Shown here: positions 35,935 to 46,906 of the stretch, in pieces
Layout of the letters: each line of letters begins with the position of its first letter
Position numbering within the stretch: position 1 is the first letter of the stretch
DNA from: Mycobacterium sp. ITM-2016-00317
Lineage (GTDB): Bacteria; Actinomycetota; Actinomycetes; Mycobacteriales; Mycobacteriaceae
NCBI RefSeq assembly: GCF_002968295.1
Contig: NZ_CP134399.1
Location: forward strand, 5,456,001-5,520,000
DNA: 64,000 nucleotides
Direction of reading: 5' to 3'
Position numbers and translations under genes: made by a program
The notes under the pieces: generated by a model
Told to the model about the DNA's origin: nothing
The model's input: only the letters and a program-made list of their open reading frames with translations
Databases searched by the model: none

Positions 35935-38732
35935 CTAGTGGGACCACGTGACGGTGCGCAGCTGCCTGCGGGAGGTGATCCCGAGCTTGACGAACACCTT
36001 CCGTAGGTGCCATTCGACGGTGTGGACGCTGATGAACAGCTGGGCGCCGATCTCGGCGTTAGTCAGCCCGTCGGCGGCCAGCCCGGCGATCTGGGCCTCC
36101 TGGGCGGTCAGCGCGTCATGAGTGCTCAGCGGGTGCTTGCGGACCTTCTCACCGACGGCGATGAGTTCCCGGCGGGCCCGCTCGGCGTAGCCGTGCGCCC
36201 CCATCCCGACGAAGATGTCGTGGGCCTGTTTGAGGTCCGGCGGGCGTCGGCGCGCCGGTTGACCCGCCGCAGCCATTCGCCGTAGCCGAGATGGGTCCGC
36301 GCCCGATGCACCACCACGCGTGACCGGCTCAGTTGGTCCAGCGCCTCGGTGAACAGCCGGTCCGCGTCGGCATCGTCGGCCAGCAGCGCCCTCGCGTGGG
36401 CCATCGCGCCGAGCCCCCACGGGGTTCCGCTGGCTCCGGCGCGTTCCTCGATGTGGCCGATGGCCTGCTGGGCGGCGTCCTGTTCACCGATGTGGACGGC
36501 GGCCTCGACGAGTTCGTGCAACGCCCAGGTGTAGAAGCCCAGATCTTCGTAGGCGCAGGCGTCCTGAGCGGCGGTGAAGGCTTCCCGGTAGCGGCCCAGC
36601 CCGTTGTACAGCACCGCAGCCGCATACCCGGTGAGCCCGACGAGTCGCCCTTCGCCGCGGGCGGCGCCGTCGGCCGCGGCGGCCTCGATCAGCCGTGTGG
36701 CGTCCGCGGGATCACCGCGCCACGCGGCGATCACCAGGAAGTAGTAGCGGACGGGTCCGGCGTGGGTCGTGGCCGCGGTGATTGAGTGCGCCTCGGCGAT
36801 CAGGGTGGCGGCGGCGCTCAGTTCGCCGAACAGCACATGCACGCCGGCCCGGTACACCAGTGCCTGGGGAAGGCCGGCCAGCGCGCCGCTGTCGCGTGCC
36901 TGCCGGACGACGGCGGCCGACAGGGTGTCGACGAGGTTCTCGTCCCACAGTTCGTGGGCCGCGGATTCCTGCAGGATCGGGAACGCCGGGACGAGCCACC
37001 GTTGCAGCTGGCCGGGATCGGTCACCGCCAGTGCGGACATCGCGTCCAGTGCGGTGCGCAGGTGCTGCACGCCGCCGTCGATGCCCCCGGTGATCCGCTC
37101 GGCCATCCCGCGGAAGAACAGGTCGACGGCCCGTGGCAGGTCGGCGGTGCGGGCCATCGCCTCGCGGGCCGCCTCGGCGGCGTTGAGAAGTGCCCCGGGC
37201 TGTCCCAGCCGACCGGCGTACATCAGCGCCGCGAACGCTTCCAGATAGCACTCCCGGGAGGCGGAGTCGTCGACGTCCTCCAACTGCTTGGCGGCCTCGA
37301 GCAACGCGGGTGCGGTCTCCCCCACCGACGGTGCGCCCGCCTCGCCCGTCCGGCTGCTGACGAACGCGATCTGGGCGCGCAACCGCGCCGCCCGCGCGCG
37401 TTGGAGCTCGGACAGCGGTGCCAGCTCGGCGATGGCCAGCAGTTCGTATGCCTCCGCGGCCGCCGCGGAGTCCCGTTTCGCCTGTGCCGCGGCCAGCGCG
37501 CGGTTCCCGCGCAGCTCGGGATCGGCGGTGAGCACCGCGGCGCGCGCCAGGAATGCGGCGGCCGCGGCGATGCCACCGCGGCTCTGCGCGCGGTCCGCCG
37601 ACGCCTCCAACTCCGCCGCCACCGAATCATCCGTTCCCGCCACCGAATTGGCGGCGTGCCAGGCCCGCCGGTCGGGATCGGAGGCGGCGTCGGTGGCTGC
37701 GGCGAGTGCCCCGTGGATCGCGCGACGATCGGCCGCGTCGGCGGTGCGGTAGGCGGCCGCACGCACCAGCGGGTGGTGAAAACGCATCCGCGGGCCGAAC
37801 TCGATGACCCCGGCCGACTCGGCGGGTGCCAGCGCGTCCACCGCGACTCCCAGCAGCGCGGCCGCGCGCAGGAACAGCGCCGAGTCGCCGACCGGTTCGG
37901 CAGCCGCGAGCAGCAGCAGCCTGCGGGTGTCGTGCGGCAGTTCCCGCAGGCGCAGGGCGTAGCTCTCCTCGATCCTGCTGGGCGAGGTCAGTGTGCCGAC
38001 AGTCCAGAATCCGCCCGCCAGTTCCGCCGGGGAATAGCTGCGCGGCACCTCCAGCAACGCCAGTGGGTTGCCACGGGTTTCGGCCACCACCCGGTCCCGC
38101 ACATGGGGGTCGATGCCGCCGATCATCGCCTGATCCAAAAGGGTCCGCGCGTCGGCGTCGGAGAGACCGCGGACCGGCAGCTCCGGCAGCCCGGCCAGTA
38201 CCTCGGCGCCGCCGGAGCGGGCGGCGAACACCAGTGCCACCGGTTCGGCCACCAATCGGCGGGCGATGAAGCCGAGCGTCTGCAGCGAGACCTGGTCCAG
38301 CCACTGGGCGTCGTCGACGACACAGAGCAGAGGCTGCGTTTGCGCGGCGGCGGCGAGCAGGGTCAATGCCCCCAGCCCGACGAGGAACCGTTCGGGGGCC
38401 GGTCCGGATCCCTGCCCGAACGCGACCGCGACCGCGTCCCGCTGCGGAGGCGGCAGGTCGTCGAGGTGCCCCAGCAGCGGGGCGCACAGCTGGTGCAGCC
38501 CGGCATAGGGCAGCTCCATGTCGGATTCGACCCCGGACACCTGGACGCAGCGCAATCCATCCGCCTGGCCGAGGAGATCGTCGAGCAGCGCGGTTTTTCC
38601 TGCGCCCGGTTCGCCGCGCAGCACCAGCACCTGCGACCGGCCCGCCCGCACCGTCGAGATCAACTCGCGCAGCGTCTCGGTTTCCGCCGTGCGTCCGCAC
38701 AACGGCCGTCGTCCCCGCGCCTGGCTCGACAT
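35935..38732 (-). pseudogene. Large ATP-binding LuxR-family regulator (LAL type), frameshifted before the HTH domain
   Basis: From the ATG at 38732 the protein has an AAA/NB-ARC-like ATPase with Walker A GEPGAGKT (40-47) and Walker B LLCVVDDAQWLD, a long TPR-like middle region, then a break after RRADARR. The family continuation LKQAHDIFVGMGAHGYAER, and a LuxR helix-turn-helix with GLTNAEIGAQLFISVHTVEW, lie in the next frame to base 35935. One missing base near 36235-36245 explains it; about 932 residues when corrected. Without correction the product would lack its DNA-binding domain. Confidence 0.85.
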
Positions 38733-38764
38733 CGCCTCACCGTAGCCAGGCGATGTCCCGCGGT

Positions 38765-39330
38765 CTAGCGGTCGGTGACGAAGGTGACCGTCTCCGACAA
38801 CGGCGCTCGGCGCGTGCGCGGGTGGCTGATGCCCGGGTCTTCGTAGCCGATGGACAAGCCGCAGAACAGGATCACCGTCTGCAAGTACACCCCGACGTCG
38901 GCCCACTGCGGCAATCCGAGCCCGCGGTCGACATAGCAGAACAGTGCGGCAGGCGCGCCGAAGCATCTCCAGTTGCCGATTGCCGCGCGGTGCCTGGCTT
39001 CCCAGTCGTCGCGGGTGATGCCGAGTGCACCGTAACGCTGCTCGGCGAAATCCCGGCGGCGGTCACGGTAGGGCGCAGCGAGATCAGCCGGATACATCTC
39101 GAACTCGCGTTCGTCCACGATTCTCCGGAGGTGGCGCGCTCGACGGCCCGTTTCTTCAGCCGCTCCAGCGGTTCACCGGTCACCACGTAGCTGCGCCAGG
39201 GCTGCAGGTTGGAACCCGACGGCGCCCACGCCGCTGTGGCCAGCACCCGCAACAACGTCTCGGTGGGCACAGGCCGGTCACTGAACCCGCGTACCGCGCG
39301 CCTACTGCGGACCGCCTCATAGATATCCAC
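38765..39330 (-). pseudogene. Nitroreductase-family gene, frameshifted and internally deleted
   Basis: The GTG start at 39330 gives the FMN nitroreductase N-terminus (DIYEAVRSRRAVRGFSDRPV, then APSGSNLQPWRSYVVTG). At about 39115-39122 the frame breaks and continues as DEREFEMYPADLAAPYRDRR in another frame. Near the end DVGVYLQT runs straight into VILFCGLSIGYEDP; the 35-40 residues normally between them (helix with the second FMN region) are absent. Frameshift plus deletion make this a likely dead gene, unlike loci with only a single indel. Confidence 0.82.
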
Positions 39331-39362
39331 CGTGCGCCCTCCATCAGTCGTCGGTGACCTGC

Positions 39363-40121
39363 TCAGCCCCTGGCTGCGGTCTCCAGCACCCAGTCGCTGA
39401 AGCGGGTGTCGAATAACGTGGCGCCGTCCCCGGGAACCAGGGTGTCCTCGTCGATGTCCACGCCCCAGTACCCGGCGTCGGGATCGGCGACCACCTCGCG
39501 GGTGTCCCCCCGCGCGGTGAGCGCGGTCCGGATCAGTTCGGGCAGCCGGAACTTCTCGGGCCCGCCCACTTCGGTGATGCCGTCGACCGGGTCGTTGACC
39601 GCGGCGATGGCGACCGCTTCGGCGACATCGGCCGAGGCCATCGGCTGGAACGCCGCGTCCGAAAGCCGCACGGTGCCATCTTTGGTCGCGGAATCGGCGA
39701 TGGTGGTGAGGAATTCGAAGAACTGGGTGGCCCGCACGATCGTGTACGGGGTCGGCCCGGCGCCGATCAGGCGCTCCTGCGCCAGTTTCGCCTTGAAGTA
39801 ACCGCTCTCCCGGGCGAGTCGTTCGGTGCCGACCACCGACAGCGCCACGTGGTGGGCCACACCGGCATCGGCCTCGGCGGCGAGCAGATTGGCCGTCGAC
39901 GCGGTGAAGAACTCCCGGGCGGCGGCCTCTTCGAAGCTCGGCGAGTTGGTCACATCGACCACCACCTGTGCGCCGGCGAGCACGTCCGCCAGCCCCTCCC
40001 CGGTGACTGCGTTCACACCGGTCGACGGTGCTGCGGCCACCGCGTCGTGGCCGTGCTCGGTGAGACCGTCCACCACCTTCGATCCGATCCGGCCTGTGCC
40101 GCCGATGACAACGATCCTCAT
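39363..40121 (-). CDS. NmrA/NAD(P)H-binding atypical SDR
   Basis: 252 residues, ATG with AAAGGA upstream. Cofactor motif VIGGTGRIGSKVV (residues 4-16), no YxxxK in classical position, PYTIVRATQFFEF as in NmrA/NAD(P)-binding proteins. Often quinone oxidoreductase or redox sensor proteins in this family. Divergent from the SDR at 40280. Confidence 0.83.
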   Translation of the reverse strand: MRIVVIGGTGRIGSKVVDGLTEHGHDAVAAAPSTGVNAVTGEGLADVLAGAQVVVDVTNSPSFEEAAAREFFTASTANLLAAEADAGVAHHVALSVVGTERLARESGYFKAKLAQERLIGAGPTPYTIVRATQFFEFLTTIADSATKDGTVRLSDAAFQPMASADVAEAVAIAAVNDPVDGITEVGGPEKFRLPELIRTALTARGDTREVVADPDAGYWGVDIDEDTLVPGDGATLFDTRFSDWVLETAARG

Positions 40122-40279
40122 GGTGGTTCCTTTCTGCTGACTGGGCCGAGGCCGCGATCGCTGCCTCGTGCGCCAGAACCTGCGCGCCGCGGCCGATTCA
40201 TCCCGGTGGCGGTCGTCACTGCCGGATGACTGCCCGGACAGTCGCTGGTTCCAGCCGATGACACAGGAGAGGACCACTC

Positions 40280-40999
40280 ATGGAGCTAGAGGGATTTCGG
40301 GCGCTCGTCACCGGCGGAACCGCGGGCATCGGTCTGGCCAGTGCCCGGCTGCTGGCCGAGGCCGGCGCCGACGTACTCATCGCCGGACGGCACACCGGGC
40401 ACGGCGAGGCCGCCGCCGCGACCCACGGCAGGCTGCGTTTCGTCCGCGCCGACCTGGCCGATCCGGCATCGGTGGAGATGCTCGTCCGCCGGGCTGGTGA
40501 CGTCGACGTGCTCGTCAACAACGCGGCCAGTTTCCCCGGCGCGATGACAGTCGACCAGGACGCCTCGTCGTTCGCCCGCACCTTCGACACCAACGTGCGC
40601 GGCACATACTTTCTGACTGCCGGGCTGGTCACGGGCATGCTCGCCCGGCGACGGGGCAGCATCGTCAACATCACCTCGATGGTGGCGGTCAAAGGCGTAC
40701 CGGCGGCCTCGGTCTACAGCGCGTCGAAGGCGGCCGTGGAGTCGCTGACCCGCACGTGGGCCGCCGAATTCGGAAGCCACGGTGTCCGTGTCAACGCGGT
40801 CGCCCCCGGTCCCACGGGGACCGAAGGCGTGCAGGCGGAATGGGGCGACACCAACGACGAACTGGGCCGTGCCCTGCCGCTGGGCCGGGTGGCCGAGCCG
40901 GTCGAGATCGCACACGCCGTGCTGTTCCTGGCCTCACCGCGGGCGAGCTTCATCACCGGAGCGACCCTGCACGTCGACGGCGGCGGCGCAGCAATCTGA
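40280..40999 (+). CDS. Classical SDR oxidoreductase
   Basis: 239 residues, ATG preceded by AGGAGAGG. Cofactor motif TGGTAGIG, NNAA, catalytic Ser in NITSMV, YSASK, VDGGGAAI end. Starts 72 bases before the MBL-fold gene; likely an operon with it. Confidence 0.88.
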   Translation: MELEGFRALVTGGTAGIGLASARLLAEAGADVLIAGRHTGHGEAAAATHGRLRFVRADLADPASVEMLVRRAGDVDVLVNNAASFPGAMTVDQDASSFARTFDTNVRGTYFLTAGLVTGMLARRRGSIVNITSMVAVKGVPAASVYSASKAAVESLTRTWAAEFGSHGVRVNAVAPGPTGTEGVQAEWGDTNDELGRALPLGRVAEPVEIAHAVLFLASPRASFITGATLHVDGGGAAI

Positions 41000-41071
41000 G
41001 CCGACGGGATGACTCTTGACGACGACGGCCGTTCTGGCGGTCGCACGCATTCCCGACCCGAAGGAGAAACC

Positions 41072-41968
41072 ATGAGCATGACCGAAGTCCGTCTCGACGA
41101 GTTGGTCCCGTCCCGCTACGCGGTGCAGATCGGCGACATCGAGGTACTCGTGATCAGCGACGGAGTGCTGCCGATCACCGCCACGACACTGGCCACCAAC
41201 GCCGAATCGGCGGAACTGGCGGGTTGGCTGCACGACATGTTCCTGCCACCGGACGTCCTGGACTGGCCCCTGAATGTGGTCGTGGTGCGCAGTGGCGGCC
41301 GGACGATCCTCGTCGACGCGGGACTGGGGGTGGAATTCCCCGGCTTCCCGCGCGCCGGTCAGACCGCCTCGCGCTTGGCGGCCGCGGGGGTCGACCTCGG
41401 ATCCGTGACCGACGTGGTGCTCACCCATTTGCACATGGACCATGTCGGCGGGTTGCTCACCGACGGGCTGCAGGCGCAGTTGCGCCCGGATCTGCGGGTT
41501 CACCTGGCCGCCCGGGAGGCGGAGTTCTGGACCGCGCCGGACTTCTCCCGCACGGCCATGCCGCAGCCGGTACCGGAGGTTCTCCGGTCGGTCGCGTCCC
41601 GTTTCCTGGACGAGTATCACGGCCGGCTGCGGCCGTTCGAGACGGAGTACGAGGTGGCGCCGGGCGTGCTGATCAGCCGCACCGGTGGCCACACCCCCGG
41701 TCACAGCGTGGTCCGGTTGGCCTCCGGCGGGGACGCGCTGACGTTCGCCGGCGACGCCGTGTTCGCGCCCGGATTCGACAACCCGCAGTGGCACAACGGC
41801 TTCGAGCACGACCCCGAGGAAGCCGCCCGCGTCCGCGTCGCACTGTTGCGTGAGCTCGCGGCGACCGGGGAGTCGATGGTGGCCACGCACCTGCCGTTCC
41901 CGTCGGTCTGCCACGTGGCCACCGCAGGCACGGCGTTCCGTTGCGTGCCCGCGGCCTGGGACTACTGA
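41072..41968 (+). CDS. Metallo-beta-lactamase-fold hydrolase
   Basis: 298 residues, ATG at 41072 with AAGGAG upstream. Full zinc motif H119-L-H-M-D-H124 (VVLTHLHMDHVGG), GGHTPGHSVVRL and FAGDAVFAPGF. Resembles quorum-quenching/AttM-like and PNGM-like hydrolases that open lactones or esters. Converges on the P450 gene with a 7-base overlap. Confidence 0.86.
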   Translation: MSMTEVRLDELVPSRYAVQIGDIEVLVISDGVLPITATTLATNAESAELAGWLHDMFLPPDVLDWPLNVVVVRSGGRTILVDAGLGVEFPGFPRAGQTASRLAAAGVDLGSVTDVVLTHLHMDHVGGLLTDGLQAQLRPDLRVHLAAREAEFWTAPDFSRTAMPQPVPEVLRSVASRFLDEYHGRLRPFETEYEVAPGVLISRTGGHTPGHSVVRLASGGDALTFAGDAVFAPGFDNPQWHNGFEHDPEEAARVRVALLRELAATGESMVATHLPFPSVCHVATAGTAFRCVPAAWDY

Positions 41969-43143
41969 CCCATCAGCGCGGGCATCGAATCCCAGCCGCG
42001 CACCGTCGCGGTGGGGGCGCGAACCGCGTTGTCCTCATCGATCGTCCAGTCCGGCCAGCGCTTCAGGATCTCTTCGAGGGCCACCTGGGCCTCGATGCGG
42101 GCCAGGGACGTCCCGAGACAGAAGTGCGCGCCCCGACCGAACGTCAGATGGTTGGGGTTGCGCCGGATGTCGAAGACGTCGGGGTCGTCGAACCTGCGCT
42201 CGTCCCGGTTTGCCGCACCCGCCATCAACAGCAAAGCACTACCGGCCGGCACGGCCTGGCCGTGGTATTCCACGTCTTTGGCCACGTATCTGGCGATACT
42301 GTGGACCGGCGGTTCGAAGCGCAGCACTTCCTCGATGGCGCCGGGAATCAGGGACGGGTCCGCCGCGAGCTCACGGCGCTGGTCCGGATGGTCGGCGAGC
42401 ACCTTGCCGAGCCAGCCGAAGAGGCCCACGGTCTCGGTCCCGGCGTTGGCGATGACACCGAGGAACACCAGCAGTTCCTCCTCACGCAGCTTCCGCTTCT
42501 GACCGTCGACGTCGTCGAACTCGACGTTGAGTAGCTCGGTGACCAGATCGTCGGACGGATTCTCTTTACGCCACGCGACGTAGTCACGAAACATGTTGCC
42601 GTTGAAGTACTTGTCTTTCTTCACCGGCAACGGCTCGCCCGGCTTGTTGCGCAACCGCTCGCCGGCGACCTTGCGAACGCTGCGCTGGAGCGAGTCCGGC
42701 ATCCCGACCAGCATGCCGATCACCCGCATCGGCATCTCCGACCCCAGGTCGAGTGTGAAGTCGAAGCGGTCACCGCCTGTCAGCGGATCCAGGCATGCCG
42801 CGCAGAACGTCCTGATCTGCTCCTCGATCTCCTTCATCTTCCGCGGGGTGAAGGCGCGCGATACGAGCAGTCGGTGCACCGTGTGCACCGGCGGGTCCTC
42901 GTTGATGAACACCCCTTCCGGCATCACCGGTTCAGCCTTCACCACCTCCAGGATGTCCCCCTTGGCGTTACTGAGGTTATCGACGTCGCGCAGCGCGGCT
43001 TCCACGTCGCCGAACCGGCTCAGCGCCCAGAAGTCGAACTTCTCGTTGTAGTACAGCGGCGCTTCGTCGCGGAGCCGCGCGTACACCGGATACGGGTCGA
43101 CATCGATCTCGACGTGGTAGGGGTCGTAATACAGGCCACTCAC
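41962..43143 (-). CDS. Cytochrome P450
   Basis: 393 residues from the GTG at 43143. I-helix ANAGTETVGLFG, ExxR in EEVLR, and haem loop FGRGAHFCLGTSLAR with C342 as thiolate ligand. The open frame goes further upstream, but the family N-terminus (GLYYDPYHVEIDVDPYPVYARLR) and operator A5, which ends at the base before GTG, support this start. A leaderless transcript is likely. Substrate unknown; divergent from an LLM oxidoreductase sharing the operator. Confidence 0.9.
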   Translation of the reverse strand: MSGLYYDPYHVEIDVDPYPVYARLRDEAPLYYNEKFDFWALSRFGDVEAALRDVDNLSNAKGDILEVVKAEPVMPEGVFINEDPPVHTVHRLLVSRAFTPRKMKEIEEQIRTFCAACLDPLTGGDRFDFTLDLGSEMPMRVIGMLVGMPDSLQRSVRKVAGERLRNKPGEPLPVKKDKYFNGNMFRDYVAWRKENPSDDLVTELLNVEFDDVDGQKRKLREEELLVFLGVIANAGTETVGLFGWLGKVLADHPDQRRELAADPSLIPGAIEEVLRFEPPVHSIARYVAKDVEYHGQAVPAGSALLLMAGAANRDERRFDDPDVFDIRRNPNHLTFGRGAHFCLGTSLARIEAQVALEEILKRWPDWTIDEDNAVRAPTATVRGWDSMPALMGQ

Positions 43144-43159
43144 CTGTACGATCGTACAG
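43144..43159. promoter_or_regulatory. Family A operator A5 (CTGTAC-GATC-GTACAG)
   Basis: Completely symmetric 16-base palindrome, directly adjoining the P450 start codon and 26 bases upstream of the LLM gene at 43186. Contains TACGAT, a TANNNT -10 element, 8-13 bases before the P450 GTG. Confidence 0.8.
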
Positions 43160-43185
43160 CACAGTTGCGCTGCGAGGGAGAGTCG

Positions 43186-44037
43186 ATGCACATCGGATTC
43201 GTCAGCATGAACACCCCGGACGACCTCGACCCCGGGACCTTGGCCCACGAGCTCGAGGAGCGGGGATTCGAGTCGCTGTGGGTCGGTGAGCACCCCCAGA
43301 TTCCGGTCGCGGCCGCAGGCACCATGCCGACGCCGCTGCTGCATGCCCAGCAGCGGATCTGGGACCCGCTGTTGTCCCTGCTCATCGCAGCGCAGGCCAC
43401 GTCCACGCTGCGGCTCGGTACCGCGGTCGCACTCCCGTTGGAGCATGAATTGTTCACGTTCGCTAAGCAAGTCGCGACCTTGGACCGGTTCAGCAACGGC
43501 CGTGTGGCGCTCGGCGTCGGTGTCGGCGTACGTGCCGAGCTCGCCGTCTCGAACCGGATCGCGTGGGCGGACCGCTACCGGGCGCTGGCCGACATGGTGG
43601 CCGCGCTGCGAGTGTTGTGGACCAGGGACGAGGCGTGCCATCACGGGGAGTTCTACGACTTCGATCCGGTGTGGTGCCATCCCAAGCCGCAGCAGCAGCC
43701 GGGCCCGCCACTGCTCGCCGCAGCCACGGGACCCAGGGCGATCGGCGAATGTCTGTCATGGGCCGACGGGTGGCTCCCCGGCGACGCCGCGTACCGCGAT
43801 CTCCCCTCGGCGGTGCAGGATTTCCGGCGGCGCGCCGAAGAGGCGGGACGGGATCCCGCCGAACTGGACCTGACCGTCATGGCGTGGGGTGATCCGTCGG
43901 CGAACCGCCTCGCCCGCTACCGCGACCTCGGTTTCACCCGCGTCGTGATCGGTGGCGGTCGCCGCGACAGCGGGGACCCGACGACCACGCTGCCCTTCCT
44001 CGACCGGTACGCGGCGATGGCCACCGAGCTCCGTTGA
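43186..44037 (+). CDS. LLM-class F420-dependent oxidoreductase
   Basis: 283 residues, ATG with GAGGGAGA upstream. Luciferase-like TIM barrel: MHIGFVSMNTPDD, GFESLWVGEHPQIPV, LGTAVALPLEHELFTFAKQVATLDRFSNGRVALGVG. This form typically uses F420, which mycobacteria make. Divergent from the P450 with operator A5 between them; they probably act on the same compound. Confidence 0.86.
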   Translation: MHIGFVSMNTPDDLDPGTLAHELEERGFESLWVGEHPQIPVAAAGTMPTPLLHAQQRIWDPLLSLLIAAQATSTLRLGTAVALPLEHELFTFAKQVATLDRFSNGRVALGVGVGVRAELAVSNRIAWADRYRALADMVAALRVLWTRDEACHHGEFYDFDPVWCHPKPQQQPGPPLLAAATGPRAIGECLSWADGWLPGDAAYRDLPSAVQDFRRRAEEAGRDPAELDLTVMAWGDPSANRLARYRDLGFTRVVIGGGRRDSGDPTTTLPFLDRYAAMATELR

Positions 44038-44060
44038 CCGGTGACCATCGCGGCGGGCTC

Positions 44061-44495
44061 TCAGGAGGCAGGTACCGGACGCACCCGTTCGTTCACCAGC
44101 TCGATCAGCTGACCGTCGGGATCCCGGACCATGCAGGCGAACCCGCCACCCGGGTCTGCGACGACGGATCCCCCGGCGGCCGTCACCGCAGCCTGCGTTG
44201 CGGCGAGGTCAGCCACCGCGATCGACAGATGGGTCAGCCCCGCGCCGACCATTCCGCGCTCAGGCTCATCGGGGGCGGGATGCCCGGCGAACGTCAGCAG
44301 CTGTAACACGACTCCGCCGTTGCGCAGATACACCGCCTCGAAACCGATCGGCGGCGCCAACCCCAGCAGCCCCTCGGCCACCTGGTCGGGCACGGTCAAG
44401 CGCTTCACCTCGGCGAATCCCAGTGCCTCGTAGAACTTCTGCGACGTGTCGAGGTCGCGTACCCGGACACCGATGTGGCTGAGATCCATGCTCAC
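44061..44495 (-). CDS. VOC-family (glyoxalase/dioxygenase-like) protein
   Basis: 144 residues from the GTG at 44495, which overlaps the SDR stop (GTGA); ATG at 44489 is possible. Two beta-alpha-beta-beta-beta halves: MDLSHIGVRVRDLDTSQKFYEALGF and LTHLSIAVADLAATQAAVTAAGG, with RDPDGQLIELVNE at the end. His and Glu metal ligands are plausible. Reaction not assignable. Confidence 0.83.
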   Translation of the reverse strand: MSMDLSHIGVRVRDLDTSQKFYEALGFAEVKRLTVPDQVAEGLLGLAPPIGFEAVYLRNGGVVLQLLTFAGHPAPDEPERGMVGAGLTHLSIAVADLAATQAAVTAAGGSVVADPGGGFACMVRDPDGQLIELVNERVRPVPAS

Positions 44496-45261
44496 ACCCC
44501 CGCCGGACCGGGGCCGCCGTGCATGTAGAGCGTCTGCCCCGAGCAGTAGCTCGACGCGTCGGAGGCGAAGAACAGCACTCCGTAGCCGATTTCGTCAGGA
44601 TCGGCGATGCGGCCCGACCCGTTGGTCTGGCCGATCATGTCGATGTCGAAGCCCTGGCGTTGCGCGTCGGCCTCCAGACCGGGCGTGCGGATGGCACCGC
44701 AGGCGATGCAGTTGACCCGCACGCCTTTCCTGGTCCAGGCCGCGGCCATGGATCCGGTGAGGTTATTCAACCCGGCCTTGGCCGCGGCGTACACCGGCGC
44801 CTGCGGCATGGCCAGCAGGCTCGCACCGGACGAGATGTTCACGATCGCGCCCCTGCCCTGCGCGATCATCGGCTTGGCCGCCGCGCGCGACAGATACCAG
44901 GCGCTGGACAGGTTCAGGTCCAACACCTGGTGCCATTCGTCGTCGGTCCACTTCATCAGGGACTTGGTCTGGCCGCCGCCGGCGTTGTTGAGCAGCACGT
45001 CCAGCCGGCCGAACTCGGCGAGCGTGGCGTCGACGAGCGCCTGGCACTGACCGGCATCGGTGACGTCTGTGGGGACCGCGATCGCGCGCCTACCGAGTGC
45101 CTCGATGTCGGCGGCAGTCGCCTTCAACGGCTCCTCACGCGGCCGGCGAGCACGATGTCGGCGCCGTGCTGGGCCAGCACCAGTGCCGAGGCCCGTCCGA
45201 TGCCGGTGCCACCGCCGGTGATGACCGCGACCCTGCCTTCCATCGAAAACCTATCGCTCAC
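44492..45261 (-). pseudogene. Classical SDR oxidoreductase, frameshifted
   Basis: The GTG at 45261 (AGGAG nine bases upstream) starts VSDRFSMEGRVAVITGGGTGIGRASALVLAQHGADIVLAGR, then the frame breaks near 45135-45150. The rest (LKATAADIEALGRRAIAVPTD to YAAAK and HGGPGPAGV) is in another frame. One missing base explains it; corrected length about 256 residues. Behind operator A6 and coupled to the VOC gene. Confidence 0.83.
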
Positions 45262-45292
45262 AGCATGACTCCTGTCGGCCGGGACCACTTTG

Positions 45293-45308
45293 CAGTACGA
45301 CTGTACAG
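45293..45308. promoter_or_regulatory. Family A operator A6 (CAGTAC-GACT-GTACAG)
   Basis: Lies between the divergent SDR (start 45261) and nitroreductase (start 45350). Five of six arm positions pair. Confidence 0.72.
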
Positions 45309-45349
45309 CATTGTGGTACTGGACACTCCGGCTTGCGTCGAGTACACCA

Positions 45350-46027
45350 ATGGTCATGCCGCATCCGACGAACGACGTCTGGGAAGTGCTGTCCACCGCA
45401 CGATCGATCCGGCGGTTCACCGACGAGCCCGTCGACGCCGAGACGCTGGACCGCTGCCTGCAGGCGGCGACCTGGGCACCCAACGGCGCCAACGCCCAGC
45501 TGTGGCGGTTCATCGTGCTGGACGGGGCCGAGCAGCGCGCGGCGGTCGCCCAGGCGGCCCAGATCGCATTGCAGTCAATCGAATCCATCTACGGCATGAC
45601 TCGTCCCGACGCTGACGACGGCAGCCGTGCCGCACGCAACAACCGCGCCACCTATGAACTGCACGACCGCGCAGGCGAGTTCACCTCGGTCCTGTTCGCC
45701 GCGTACAAGAACGAGTTCTCCTCGGAGTTCCTGCAGGGCGGCTCGATCTATCCCGCGCTGCAGAACTTCTACCTCGCCGCGCGCGCCCAGGGCCTCGGCG
45801 CGTGCATCACCAGCTGGGCGTCCTACGGCGGCGAGCAGGCGCTGCGCGACGCGGTGGGCATCCCCGACGAATGGTTCCTGGCCGGGCACGTGGTGGTCGG
45901 ATGGCCGCGCGGACAGCACGGTCCGGTGCGGCGACGACCGTTGTCGGACGTGGTGTTCCGCAATCGCTGGGATCCCGAGCGCGCCGACATCACCTACGGC
46001 CGGGGAGCCAGACCCCGCGGCAAGTGA
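45350..46027 (+). CDS. Nitroreductase-family FMN oxidoreductase
   Basis: 225 residues from the ATG at 45350 (or 45356). TARSIRRFTDEPVDAETLDRCLQAATWAPNGANAQLWRFIVL is the FMN-binding N-terminal half, and GSIYPALQNFYLAARAQGLGACITSW the conserved second FMN segment; complete, unlike the degraded gene at 38765. No Shine-Dalgarno sequence is visible, consistent with a short leader after operator A6. Likely an NAD(P)H-dependent reductase or ene-reductase-like enzyme. Confidence 0.87.
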   Translation: MVMPHPTNDVWEVLSTARSIRRFTDEPVDAETLDRCLQAATWAPNGANAQLWRFIVLDGAEQRAAVAQAAQIALQSIESIYGMTRPDADDGSRAARNNRATYELHDRAGEFTSVLFAAYKNEFSSEFLQGGSIYPALQNFYLAARAQGLGACITSWASYGGEQALRDAVGIPDEWFLAGHVVVGWPRGQHGPVRRRPLSDVVFRNRWDPERADITYGRGARPRGK

Positions 46028-46045
46028 GCGTCGCCGCGCACCGCC

Positions 46046-46902
<857 letters not shown>

Positions 46903-46906
<4 letters not shown>

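Noticed and set aside
36786..38768. 660-codon rightward frame opposite the LuxR-type regulator
   Set aside because: Antisense shadow of a gene with Walker A and HTH motifs; low-complexity Gly/Arg/Gln composition.
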